DNA from: Brachionus manjavacas
Lineage: Eukaryota > Rotifera > Eurotatoria > Ploima > Brachionidae
DNA length: 64,000 bases
Direction of reading: 5' to 3'
Assembly: GCA_019054805.1 (NCBI GenBank)
Contig: JAHQIY010000023.1
Location: forward strand, 744,001 to 808,000
Made by a program: the position numbers and the translations under genes. Within the stretch, counting starts at the first letter, position 1, and each line of letters begins with the position of its first letter. The notes under the pieces are model-generated. The model was not told the origin of the DNA. It was given only the letters and a program-made list of their open reading frames with translations, and made no database searches. Shown here one piece after another: positions 54,567-64,000 of this stretch.

Positions 54567-55166
54567 TTAACTCATGTTTAAAACATTTCTCAAATTTTTG
54601 GTCACAAAATTTCCGAATCTAATAAAGTTGAAAGCTAGATCTGTCGAACCGACACCATATCGGCAATATTTGGCAAAGTTTTCGCAATTACTCGAAAAAT
54701 AACTAAATCTGGTAGTTCCAACTTTTGAAAATGCCCTCGTTAAAATCTGCTCAGTTGGCAAAGGATTGAACATTTTGTCGCAAAGGTTATTTCTGAACGC
54801 ATAGGAATCTTTGACCACATTCCAGTAATCATCAATTACCACAGTTGCTCCACTTACTCCACAAAAATTGACTCCAGCTATTGAAAGTTGTGTTTGGTTT
54901 TTATTTTCGAAATGAACCACCGCCGACTTTCCAACATAAATTGCCCAATTCGAATATATTTTTCTTTTCAATTCTATCAGATCTCCTGGCATTAATTTGC
55001 TCAAAACTTGCTTGTTGTGTTCTAACCTTGAATTCTCCTCACCATGATCACAGTCCGAACAAGTTGTCCTATCAATTAGGCAACACGAGCTTTCTATTTG
55101 ATCAATGCTCAATGTGGGACTAAATTTCATTTTGCATTTAAAGAGAAAAAAATTGTTTCGTAACAT
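54567..55166 (-). CDS. LRAT-domain (PLAAT/HRASLS-like) protein with altered catalytic His
   Basis: Single-exon ORF of 199 residues; Met13 is an alternative start. The LRAT core starts at MPGDLIELKRK (59-69), then NWAIYVGKSAVVHF (73-86) and the Cys motif NCENFAKYCRYG (160-171). In LRAT and PLAAT enzymes the first motif is HWAIYVG or HYGIYLG, with the catalytic His first; here that position is Asn73. The second His (85) and the nucleophile Cys161 remain, but the usual NCEHF is NCENF. Family members are phospholipid-metabolising acyltransferases/phospholipases acting at membranes. The C-terminus has a moderately hydrophobic stretch but no clear membrane anchor. Activity here is uncertain. It shares a 151-bp divergent intergenic region with the DCUN1D gene. 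Confidence 0.85.
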   Translation of the reverse strand: MLRNNFFLFKCKMKFSPTLSIDQIESSCCLIDRTTCSDCDHGEENSRLEHNKQVLSKLMPGDLIELKRKIYSNWAIYVGKSAVVHFENKNQTQLSIAGVNFCGVSGATVVIDDYWNVVKDSYAFRNNLCDKMFNPLPTEQILTRAFSKVGTTRFSYFSSNCENFAKYCRYGVGSTDLAFNFIRFGNFVTKNLRNVLNMS

Positions 55167-55317
55167 GAAAAACTCATTATTCAGAACATAGAGAAAATAA
55201 ACTTAAAAGCCGGGTTAATTTTGCAATAATGAACATCAATTGCTTGTGTACGCTTCTATCATATACTTCGAATTCATTTTTTTGTGAATTTTTTGTCGAG
55301 AAAAGGTTTTTGGTGAA
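55167..55317. promoter_or_regulatory. Divergent intergenic region between LRAT-like and DCUN1D genes
   Basis: Only 151 bp separate the two start codons, so both promoters must lie here or overlap the genes. No TATA box or known motif can be named with confidence. Confidence 0.4.
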
Positions 55318-56341
55318 ATGAGTTCCATAAGCAGTAAACAAAAGCAAAAGTTAGTTGCTCAATTTACAAATTTCACACAAGCAAATGAGAAAAACGCGCT
55401 TTTCTATCTGAGCCAGCATGATTGGAAATTGGACCTGGCCGTAGATGCCTATTATCTCGGCCTCGATTCCGGTCCATCGAGGCGAAGTGGCGAGAGTTCA
55501 AGCACCAAAGCTCAAACAGACAGAAGAAAACTTGACCAATTGTGGAATCTGTACAAAGATCATAGCTTGCCAGCTAATGCCGAAAAGATGACCCAAGAGG
55601 GTGTATGCAAGTTTCTTAATGACCTAAATTTCAAATTAGATGACAAAATTGTTCTTGTTCTTGCGTGGAAATTCAAAGCCCAAGTGCAAGGCGAATTCTC
55701 TAAAGAAGAATTCTACAATGCAATGAATGAGCTAGGGTAATTGTCAACTCGAAATTTTTTCTCTTTTTCATTCAATTACTTATTAAGATTCTGGGAATTT
55801 TTTAATTATAAACTTTGACTTTTTTGTTTAAGAACTCTTTAAATCTGCCTCAAACAAAGAATTAGAAAACATTTAAGGGAATTAAAAATGATATTCATTT
55901 ATTAAGGTGCGATTCAATAGATAAATTGAGAAATAAAATGTACCAAATCGACGCAGAATTAAACAATGATTTAAACAAGTTCAAGGATTTGTACCATTTC
56001 ACGTTCAATTTTGGCAAGAGTCCATCTCAGAAAAGCCTGGACCTAGAAGATGCGGTTGAATATTGGAAAATGATTTTAAATGAGAAATTTCCCTATTTAA
56101 ACCTGTGGATTGATTTCCTTAACGTAAACTAAAAAATTGACCTAATAAATTTCTCAACTAATTTGTAAAAAATAAACCAAAGGAGCACCACAAAAAAAGT
56201 ATATCCAAGGATACGTGGAATCTTTTACTCGAATTTGCAATCAATATAAACAGAGATTTCTCAAATTATGACGAAGAAGGTGCTTGGCCAGTTTTGATCG
56301 ACGAGTTTGTCGAGTACGCAAGACCCATTTTAAACAAATGA
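55318..56341 (+). CDS. DCUN1D1: DCN1-like (DCUN1D) cullin neddylation co-E3
   Basis: Three exons, 55318-55736, 55907-56123 and 56183-56341, join in frame to 264 residues (human DCUN1D1 has 259). Residues about 5-50 form the UBA-like domain ([32 protein letters not shown]). The rest is the potentiating-neddylation (PONY) domain: [60 protein letters not shown], and the highly conserved [20 protein letters not shown] near the C-terminus. The protein promotes NEDD8 transfer from UBE2M/UBE2F to cullins. All introns are GT-AG and short (170 and 59 bp). DCUN1D1/2 are closest; which of the two cannot be said. Confidence 0.93.
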
Positions 56342-57125
56342 AATTGGAAAATTCTGAACTTAAAACTCTCTAGAACTATGGAATGAGAGAGATGGTCGAT
56401 TTACATTTTGATATTTTGATACGACTTTGATTTAAAAAATTTTTCGTATATTATTTATTGGATGTTATTTAAGTTTCGAAAATTCGTTGCATTCAAACGA
56501 TAAATATATATTATATATAAATTTTGAATTTTTTATTTTTGTCATTAACATGCCCAATTTGGATAAATTTTTTAATCAAAATATCCACTCAATCTCAAAA
56601 TAAAGCAAAAACAATGATTCTTTAACGAATCATAATAAAATCGTTCAAAAAACAAAGATTGTATAACGAAATTTTGAGGAAGTTAATTAATAAAGAAATT
56701 TTCTCTATACAATCATTACTTTTTCATTGCATTGATTTTCGACAATAAAGGATAGAAAAATAAATAAATTATAAATTGTAAATTTTGAAATTTTAGAGAA
56801 GATCTTTCATTTTGTCATGATTATTTTATTTTTTTAAGGCATTGTTGTAATATTTTAGAGTAAAGTTTTAATTTATTTTTGTTCATAAAAAAATTTTTTT
56901 AGAATTTTTTAAGAAAAAAGTCTTCACAATATAAAAATTTAACATGATATCAGTTTTGACATAGTCGCCAGCAAGTTTACCTTAAATTTTATATTTTACA
57001 CGATATGTATTTTGTAGTTACTTAAAATTGATAATTATTTTCAAAGGTAGATAATTAATTTGTGAAGTAGATTCTTATCATGTTAGTGTTTATTTTTTGA
57101 TTTTTGACAATTTAACTTTATTAAT
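56342..57125. other. AT-rich intergenic DNA
   Basis: Presumed DCUN1D 3' UTR and spacer; no other feature recognised. Confidence 0.35.
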
Positions 57126-57628
57126 GTAACAATTTCTATAAGCAAAGAGTTTTGGACAAAAGCAGATGGTTGTCAAGATTTTGAAGAGTTAGCGGAATGG
57201 AGGAGTAAATTCATTGTAGTTAAAATCAATTCTGAGAATTGGGAATCTAGCACTTGTTCATGTCATTATTGGCAAAAAAATTTCAAATGTAAGCACACAA
57301 TCGAAATTTCGCATTTTTTAAACCTGAACAAATTTCCGGGTTAAGACTTAGCAATCGAATGTAATCCAAAACGAAGTAAAAAAAAAGGCAAGATCAGCAG
57401 TAGAAAGAAATTCAATTGTTCCGATTAACAGGCAGATAGACAATCTAAATCAACAAGAAGTTCTACAAGAGGTTGCAAATATTTCTAATCAAAATCAATT
57501 TGTTTTGTCTTCAAGTTCAGTAGCAGTTCAAGATCAAGTCGAAAATAATATTCAAGTTTCTGAGAAACGTAAAGCGGAAAACCAAAAAAATCAAGCAATG
57601 AAAACGATCAATTGTCAAAAAGAGTAAG
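57126..57628 (+). pseudogene. MULE-type fragment with SWIM zinc finger
   Basis: The frame from about 57,126 to 57,345 reads ISKEFWTKADGCQDFEELAE and STCSCHYWQKNFKCKH, a SWIM zinc finger (C-X-C-X8-C-X-H) as found near the C-terminus of Mutator-like transposases. After a stop and shift come a Lys-rich stretch (NPKRSKKKGK) and a Ser/Gln/Asn-rich tail ending at 57,628. The catalytic core is absent. Confidence 0.65.
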
Positions 57629-57954
57629 AAAATAACTGTTAATTTCATGTTTTTTTTTTGTATTTTATTTTTTTAATTTTTTTTGTTAATTGTCACTAAT
57701 AAAAAATAGATATATTCTGCAAAAAATGTTTATACAATTTTATTTGGCACAAGCTTCAACAAATCCTCTTTAGTAAAAACAATTAAAATTAAAGCTGTTT
57801 TTTTCATTAAAATACTTACTTTTTATTTCCTCAATTTCATTAGGAAATTTTTTTTAGAATATTTCTTAATGTCTGTCCTTTGTCATTTACAAATCTTACA
57901 ATTTTTGACAAAGAATTAAAAGTAAATGGGTAGGAAAATTATCTTCTTATCTAA

Positions 57955-58700
57955 GGTTGTACTTTAAGTTCCCTTTCAAAAATCTTCTCTCTATTTTTTC
58001 CAGATACGCTGCGACTAAAAATGCTGCAGTTAATGTCAAAATTTTGGTATAAATGCCGCATAAAATATGTAAAAAAAATAAAAATATTAAAATATTTTTC
58101 TATTGTTTCAGGATTTGAAACACAAAAAATGTTCTTCGGACATAATGCATGCATGTAAAGTTAAAATTTTGAGTTTTAATGTGTCACGAAATTTTATTTT
58201 AAATTGATAAAAAAAACGGTATTTTAATAAAAAAATGGCATAAAATTTTCCGTATAAAAATTATTTGTTTTTGAAAAAAATGAAATTTTATTATTTTCTC
58301 TCGCTAGCTTCTCTCTCACGTGCTTCTTTTTCTAGAGTTTTTTTATTTTTGATTCCCTTTTTGCGACCACCACGGCCTTTTCTGGTTGGTTCTACATCTG
58401 CTGCTGTTTCGGGACTTTCATTTTCGACTCCTGACCGAGCATTAGCAGCTTTACTCATAAGCATTAAAACTCAAAATTTTAACTTTACATGCATGCATTA
58501 TGTCCGAAGAACATTTTTTGTGTTTCAAATTTTGAAACAATAGAAAAATATATTTTTATTATTTTTACACATTTTATGCGGCATTTATACCAAAATTTTG
58601 ACATTAACTGCAGTATTTTTAGTCGCAGCGTATCTGGAAAAAAAAGTGGGTTAAATGCAGCATTAAAATCAAGAATTCTGGCTTAAAGTGCAATGCATTA
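57955..58700. mobile_element. Foldback element with about 185-bp arms and an AT-hook ORF in the loop
   Basis: Arms at about 57,994-58,181 and 58,462-58,643 are reverse complements over nearly their full length (for example CATGCATTATGTCCGAAGAA on the right, inverted on the left, and CAGATACGCTGCGACTAAAA on the left, inverted on the right). The 280-bp loop encodes a 57-residue basic protein on the minus strand. Arms differ by small indels. Outer ends and target duplication are unclear. Confidence 0.75.
58291..58464 (-). CDS. 57-residue AT-hook microprotein in foldback loop
   Basis: ATG at 58,464-58,462, stop TAA at 58,293-58,291. The protein starts MLMSKAANARSGVENE, has an AT-hook-like RKGRGGRKKG at about residues 28-37, and ends in a charged helix-prone stretch (KKTLEKEAREREASERK). 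The ATG lies just inside the right inverted arm. Such hooks bind the minor groove of AT-rich DNA. It could be a real transposon-encoded DNA-binding peptide or a leftover exon of a longer transposase. No homologue is recognised. Confidence 0.45.
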   Translation of the reverse strand: MLMSKAANARSGVENESPETAADVEPTRKGRGGRKKGIKNKKTLEKEAREREASERK

Positions 58701-60004
58701 GGGGGCAAGGCATTACGGTAATTTTGATGGGTTTGAAAATATTTATTAGTAAAAAGATAATTCAAAATAAAAAAAACTAAAATTTTAAAAAAATTGTTAA
58801 TTTATAATTTTCATTATATTTTATCAAAAGTCCAAGCCTTTTATGCTAAAATTACTAGAAAAGTCTGAAATGGCAAATCTAAATGCATTAGACAACCCAA
58901 GAGTATAAATTTTTTGACATAAGCTTGATTTTGCAAATTAAAATAAAATTTAAAGTTCGGAATTGGACTTTTACCACAAATTTAATAAAAAAATAACATA
59001 TATAATATTTATGCAATATTTTTTATTTATTTTCCACATTTTTAATTAATTACTCCTAAATTAATAATTTTTCCATATTTTTATTACAATCACCATAAAT
59101 TTAATAAAAAATACCAAAAATATAATAAAAAAACTCCAATTAATTTCAAAAAATTAAATTTGTTTACACTTATTTTGACAATAAAAATATTTTTTTTTTT
59201 CAATAATGAGCCGCATGTTATACAGTTATTTTTGAGTATAGCATTATCATTGATTTCGGAAGCCATCGCACTTGTTGTTGGTCTAACACAAACACGTTTA
59301 CTTACAACTTCATCGTCAATACCTAGTTCTTGATCTGAAACCAAATCTGATGGCTGATGTTGTAAGCTTTTTGCTGTCTTTAACATTTAGATAAAAATAA
59401 GATAAAAATTATTTTCATTTTCATTAAATAAAACGTCTTATATTTGTTTTATTTCTCAAATCTTTCTCTTAAGTTAAAGTGAGACTTTGACCTTGGTCAA
59501 ATCTGTCTTCCAATAAAAATAATAATAACTAATTTGAATGCAAGAAATACTCGCCAAATTTAAATCAAATTATAACTAAAATTTATAAAAAAGTTTAAAA
59601 TTAATAGTAAATGTAGGAAAATATCTGTTATAAGCAGCAATTCTTTCAAATCTAAATTTTTTTATTTCCTCTTATCTTTGCATAACCAAAATTGTTCAAA
59701 ATTAGAAAATATTTTATTTTATCGTTTTATAAAGACTAAATTAATAGCTCAGACTTGTGTTCTAATTTCTCGCAAGGCAACTCAATTGCTTAATTAAGTC
59801 TGATTTTCTAAATTTTTCAACGATAAAAAAACTCAGTATTTTTTCAGTAAAATATGCACTCTTGAATAAATATTTTATAACAAAAAATATAAATTATGTA
59901 AAATAATATTTTATATAAAAAACTCATAATTTTGAATTTTTATTAATACGCAAAAAAATTCAAATCAAAAAACTTTGAAGATATCGAATATACATTTTTT
60001 AGTG
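58701..60004. other. AT-rich DNA with an unassigned minus-strand frame
   Basis: A minus-strand frame at 59,386 to about 59,190 starts MLKTAKSLQHQPSDLVSDQE and continues VSKRVCVRPTTSAMASEIND and NNCITCGSLLKKK. It is protein-like in composition and starts with ATG, but I recognise no family; it might be a transposon exon. The rest is AT-rich with no feature. Confidence 0.3.
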
Positions 60005-60785
60005 ATGGAAGTAGAATTGCGGCAAAAAAATTATTTCAAAGACTTTCAACGAGATGAAGCTGACAACAGATGTATTCCTAATCCAATGTATGATTACAGC
60101 AAGAGGAGCAACAAGAAAATAAGAAGCAAAAGACAAGCTAAAAGGCATGAATCCTGTAGGTGTAAAATAAAGATGGAAAAATATTCTATCTTAAGTTTTA
60201 AGTATGCTATCTGTTGTCATTTTTTGGCCATGACTATGCTAGTTTGGAAGAAGAGAATGATATGGTTCAACCTGATAGTATTTTAATCGAAAACGACTCG
60301 CCTTTTTTCAAACTTATCTCCAACGAAGAAAATCTTAAAGTTTAAGAAATATCATTAATTAAGTTATTTTTTTCTAAAATTGTAAAAATTAAGCATTGGC
60401 TAGATTTTATCTCAATTAGCGGTGATGAACAGGATGATTTTCTTGCAAATTATGAAAGTCAAATTATTGTCCATGAATCAAACATAACCAAGCTAGATAA
60501 CAATCCTTTTGTTTGCGCCCACAGACGCTTTCTTAAAATAGACAAAAATTTGCGACCAATTTATCGAAAAGAATATTCGATGGTAATATACAATGTCAAC
60601 GCTTAATTGATTATTTTTATCTTTTAACAAAGATATGCTTGAAAAAATTTGAGAGCGAGATAGTGCCATTGTTTTTATACACTCCAAATTCGGAACATTA
60701 TATTTCAGAAATTGAGTGTCCGTTTGATAGGATGGTACTTCATGGTCTGAGTCAATATTTGAACATTAAATCAAAAAGTAATTAA
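60005..60785 (+). CDS. R3HDM4: R3HDM4-like R3H-domain protein, four exons
   Basis: Exons 60005-60159, 60243-60339, 60394-60582 and 60633-60785 join in frame to 197 residues (human R3HDM4 has 268). The first exon is basic (KRSNKKIRSKRQAKRHESC), the second acidic (LEEENDMVQPDSILIENDSP). The third has WLDFISISGDEQDDFLANYE, which parallels [20 protein letters not shown] in R3HDM4. The last has CPFDRMVLHGLSQYLNIKSK, an R3H-type motif as in NSFERLLLHAVCQYMDL. R3H domains bind single-stranded nucleic acids; the cellular role of R3HDM4 is poorly known. The start codon and first splice junction are the least certain parts. An AG precedes the ATG by three bases. Confidence 0.68.
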
Positions 60786-62909
60786 AAATTTAGAACATGT
60801 TAAAAACAACACTCCAGTTTAAAAAATTAAAAATTTTTTCTCTAAATTGTTTCACATCAAATATTGATTGTATCGCCTACAAGAAAACACTTGCAAGAAA
60901 TGTCAATAATTTTGTACTAAGTCACTAAACTATTTGGGAATTTTGCTGAAAGTTTTGTTCTTAAATTTTCCAATATTTTATCTTTGAAACAAAAAAATTT
61001 TACATCTTCATGTAAAATAAATATGATATTCCTATTTTAATGCAAAGAACTTCACTGTCTTCACTGTTTTATGCTTTTAAAAATTCCATTTTTTACATCA
61101 TTTCTAATGATTGCTTCAATTAAGGTTTTGAGGGGCCAAATGGTGCAAAAAATGTGAAACTTAATTGTAATAATCAAAATTTTAGACTACAAATGCCTCC
61201 AATTTTACTATCGGAATATATCCAAAAGCGTTTTTTTGAATAAAAATTTATTACCAAAAAATATAAATAATTGTTTTAATTATTAATATGAAATTTTGCG
61301 ACAAAAAGAGAATAATAATTTTTGATTTTTGATCTTTTAATATTTGTTCTATTAAAAAAAAAAATAAAAATTGATATGCTAACATAATCAATAGCTATAA
61401 AATTTTCAATTCATATAAATGTTAGTTAAGCTATTTTTTCGATAAAATTTAGATCCATAATTTTGGTTAAAAACATTTTTCTCTATGAAAACTCACCATA
61501 AAATCAATTTTTTGAGCTAATGGTGTTAAAGCCCTCATTAGGGAAAATATTTAATAAAAATGATTAAATGTTAAAAACTAAAATTAACTTAAATTCTTTT
61601 ATTTTTTTTTATTATAATAAAAAATTAAATTTTCACTCCTTTTGTTTGAAGTTTTCCTATCATTTTTTTAAAGAGATGTCTGCTTTTGAACCATCTCTAA
61701 AAGAACCATGTAACGAGCAAGATGAAGTAAAGGCTATTTAAAAGTTCCTATAATTTTTGATGCCTTAAAAGTGAAAAAAAAATATTTATCATCAAGTAAA
61801 TTCTAAATTAATAGATTATAAATGAAAAAATAACTTGTAAAATCAAATGTCAACTTTAACCATGGCGCAAAATGACTTTATTTTTTATCGATACTTTAAT
61901 AAAGCATTAAAATAAAATTCTCTTTTAAAATTTTTATTTTACTGAATAATCTTAATCATTTTTTTGTATATAACAAACTGAATTTTTTACTTAATTGTAA
62001 AATGGATATTTAACTGTCCATTTTTTTTTTTTATTATTTGAATTTGTCCATGGGACTTTAATTAAAAAAATAAATTTTAGTTTGAGCGAAAAATTTTGTG
62101 TAAATTTTTTTGCTTATTCATTCCTTGTGGAGCAAAGGGTCATTAATTTAGATTTCGACTCAAGTCCATCCTTTGCTTTAATCCTTGCTTGAGTTCTTTC
62201 GTAATTGCTTGTCGTCCCATCTTCTTTTGCTATTGAGGTGTTCATTTATGTTTGTTGTGGGTGTTTTTTAAATTTTTAGTACATGTCTAAAACAGAGTCA
62301 CGTGTCATATCGAACATTGTAAATACTTTTTAAAATTTACTTATTAAAGTTATGTTATTAATACTTGAGCAAATTTCGAGAAAAAAAAAGAAAATTTTAG
62401 ATTCAAATTGGTTTTCATTTTCCTTGAAGTTCAAAATTTTAAATTAAGATTTAATTTGAAATTTTGATTTTTAGTCGGCAAAGAGATAATTTTGATAAAT
62501 TTCCTAGAAAAATTTTTGCACATTCAATAAGATATCCATAAAAATGCCTCTTAAATATTCTTTTTAGTTTTTTAATTCTTATTTTATTATAAATTAATAA
62601 TAATAATTTCTTTTCACTAAATGATTTCTGATATTTTTTTATGTTAAAATTCAAAATTGTATTTAAAAAATTAAATTAGATCAAAAAACCTAAAAATTGT
62701 TCTTCTTATAAAAATGATATCTTGAAATGCTTTGACTTGCAATTTATGAAAAATTTCAATTAGACATGTGACCAAAAAATAAAAAAAAATATCAACATAT
62801 ACAAAAAGTGATGTTTAAATTTTTTTTTGAATCGAAAGATAAATTTAAAATTATTTTAGATTTATTTTTCTTTAGATATTTCTTAATATTTTATGTTTGT
62901 CCAATCCTG
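60786..62909. other. AT-rich intergenic DNA
   Basis: About 2.1 kb without a supported gene. Includes the R3HDM4-like 3' flank and the 5' flank of the MENTAL gene. A minus-strand 67-codon frame at 62,451-62,654 is Lys/Ile-rich and not credible. Confidence 0.4.
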
Positions 62910-63978
62910 ATGCCATCGAACCGAATTACTGCTGAAAATGCAAATTTTCTATTAAATTGCAGTGAAATTGAATTAAACCTGAAGGCTACCAGGCGATCTT
63001 TTGTTTTATTTTTATTTTTTGACTTTACATTCACCAGTCTTCTGTGGTTAATTTATTGCACCGTATGTTTTGTTCTTCGGAATTCAATTTTTGTAAAACT
63101 TTTAATTTTAATAAGACAAAAGGACTTTCGATAGAAGAAGCGTATGAGGAAGAAATAAAAAAATACAACATTGACTCGTCATTGTTTGACGTGGCAGTAT
63201 GTTCTTATTAAGATAAAACTCTCCATGGACCATTAAATTTTTCAAAAGGTTGCTTCAGTGGTGCGATTCATTTTTCTAAATTTATTTTACACTATATTTA
63301 AAATAAACCATTGGATTCCTGCAGCAGTAAGAACACTTTAGTTGTGATTTTTTTTAAACTATTTTTTTTAGATTATAACCTTTGCATCTTCCAGCTTTTT
63401 GATATCAAAAGTTATTATTTTTGCGGTATTAAACTTGTTTAATTAAGAATATTTTAATTTTTAAACTTTTTTTATAAAGATTAAAGGAACTCACAAGATT
63501 ATCACTGATTATTTGATTTTAATAATATCTTTTCTTATTGTTTGGGGCCAAACAGGATATCTAGATATGAAAATATTTTCTATCGTGAAAAAGAAAGCTG
63601 TTCTTCTGGGTATGTTTTGTATCAGTTCTAAATTTTTCAGCATTTTATTTCTTTTTTAGATACCGATTCAACTATTTCTTATACATCGAGAGCAAATTAC
63701 GGGTCAGTGAATGCTCCAAGAGGAATATTATCAGAAGTTACTTCTTTCTATGCAAGTCCTCTTGATTCACCTCGAGGTTTTAATTTTTTTTTAATTTGAG
63801 CTTTTTTTCCCATTTCAAAAATTTTTCTCTAGATTTCTCAGATGAAGAAAACGATTCACAATCGATTAGGTCTTTCTCACGAGAGGATCAAAGGCGATTA
63901 AAATATAAAAATAGCAAAAGCAGTAAATCAACCTTGACAAATATTCCTGAAGCTGGCAAAAATAGCAAAGTAAATTAA
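62910..63978 (+). CDS. MENTAL-domain protein (STARD3/STARD3NL-like), possibly continuing past the window
   Basis: Seven exons join in frame: 62910-63062, 63116-63196, 63249-63326, 63372-63425, 63480-63609, 63660-63776 and 63833-63969, with introns of 45-56 bp. The protein has the four-helix MENTAL domain: ATRRSFVLFLFFDFTFTSLL, EEEIKKYNIDSSLFDVA, FKINHWIPAA, FASSSFLISKVIIF and LIVWGQTGYLDMKIFS. A FFAT-like segment SFYASPLD with following acidic residues (DFSDEEND) matches the place of the phospho-FFAT QFYSPPES in STARD3. The domain anchors the protein in late endosomes and binds cholesterol; FFAT contacts VAP on the ER. If 63,970 is not a donor site, the frame ends KVN with stop at 63,976-63,978, giving a 252-residue STARD3NL-like protein. 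If it is a donor, a START domain may follow outside the window. Confidence 0.85.
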
Positions 63979-64000
63979 AAATTTTTTTTTTAATAAATTG

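Noticed and set aside
58265-58543. Plus-strand 92-codon ORF in the foldback loop
   Set aside because: Antisense shadow of the AT-hook ORF; Leu/Ser/Arg-rich and without motifs.
59090-59386. Minus-strand 98-codon ORF as a gene
   Set aside because: Starts plausibly but ends in AT-rich noise; no splice partner or family recognised, so it is only mentioned as an unassigned frame.

Overview
This is eukaryotic DNA, most likely from a small-genome invertebrate animal. It is very AT-rich, with protein-coding islands interrupted by short GT-AG introns (many of 50-90 bp) and clearly animal gene families: a SMARCE1/BAF57-type HMG protein, an ATP11-type P4-ATPase, a SIRT4-type sirtuin, an LRAT-domain protein, a DCUN1D cullin neddylation factor, an R3HDM4-like protein and a MENTAL-domain (STARD3/STARD3NL) protein. 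AT content, intron size and the mobile-element mix would suit a rotifer such as Brachionus, but that is an inference and is not proven by the sequence.

Layout. 1-15,230: a head-to-tail duplication with a ~9.4 kb offset. Each unit holds a LINE (LINE-A), two C-terminal exons of a monocarboxylate-transporter-like (SLC16) gene, a GGTC-rich foldback element inside the intron between those exons, and a second AAGTC-rich foldback element downstream. The LINE is cut by the window edge in unit 1 and seen to its first ORF in unit 2. LINE-A is the most unusual object here. Its ORF1 carries sixteen 84-bp coding repeats, and a SUMO-protease-like (ULP1/C48) domain lies between ORF1 and the endonuclease/reverse transcriptase. 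15,230-21,300: relic DNA, the three-exon SMARCE1-like gene, a small palindromic MITE and a tRNA-derived SINE with a 12-bp target-site duplication. 21,650-26,280: LINE-B on the minus strand (zinc-knuckle ORF1, endonuclease, RT), decayed, with a duplicated 3' module and a 71-bp direct repeat at its two sides. 26,340-26,720: an AT-hook ORF fragment. 27,710-33,350: a 13-exon ATP11-like flippase gene on the minus strand, coding for 1151 residues, with only its first exon(s) not found. 33,600-43,400: mostly a graveyard of palindromic MITEs and LINE, hAT and MULE fragments plus possible SINEs. 44,018-46,342: a Ginger-type integrase transposon with terminal inverted repeats and a nested 5'-truncated LINE bounded by a 12-bp target-site duplication. 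46,343-52,440: further decayed LINE pieces, a psq-type helix-turn-helix fragment and ORFs I cannot identify. 53,517-56,341: a compact cluster with SIRT4-like and LRAT-like genes in tandem on the minus strand and a DCUN1D gene diverging on the plus strand. 57,120-58,700: a MULE SWIM zinc-finger relic and a foldback element whose loop encodes an AT-hook microprotein. 60,005-60,785: R3HDM4-like gene. 62,910-end: MENTAL-domain gene, which ends just before the window edge or runs past it.

The cellular genes do not form one pathway. They are ordinary housekeeping genes (chromatin remodelling, lipid flipping, mitochondrial NAD-dependent deacylation, neddylation, late-endosome membrane contact) set in transposon-rich DNA. 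Exon boundaries were placed by hand from reading frame, GT-AG sites and recalled family consensus. No alignment, gene prediction or database search was run.
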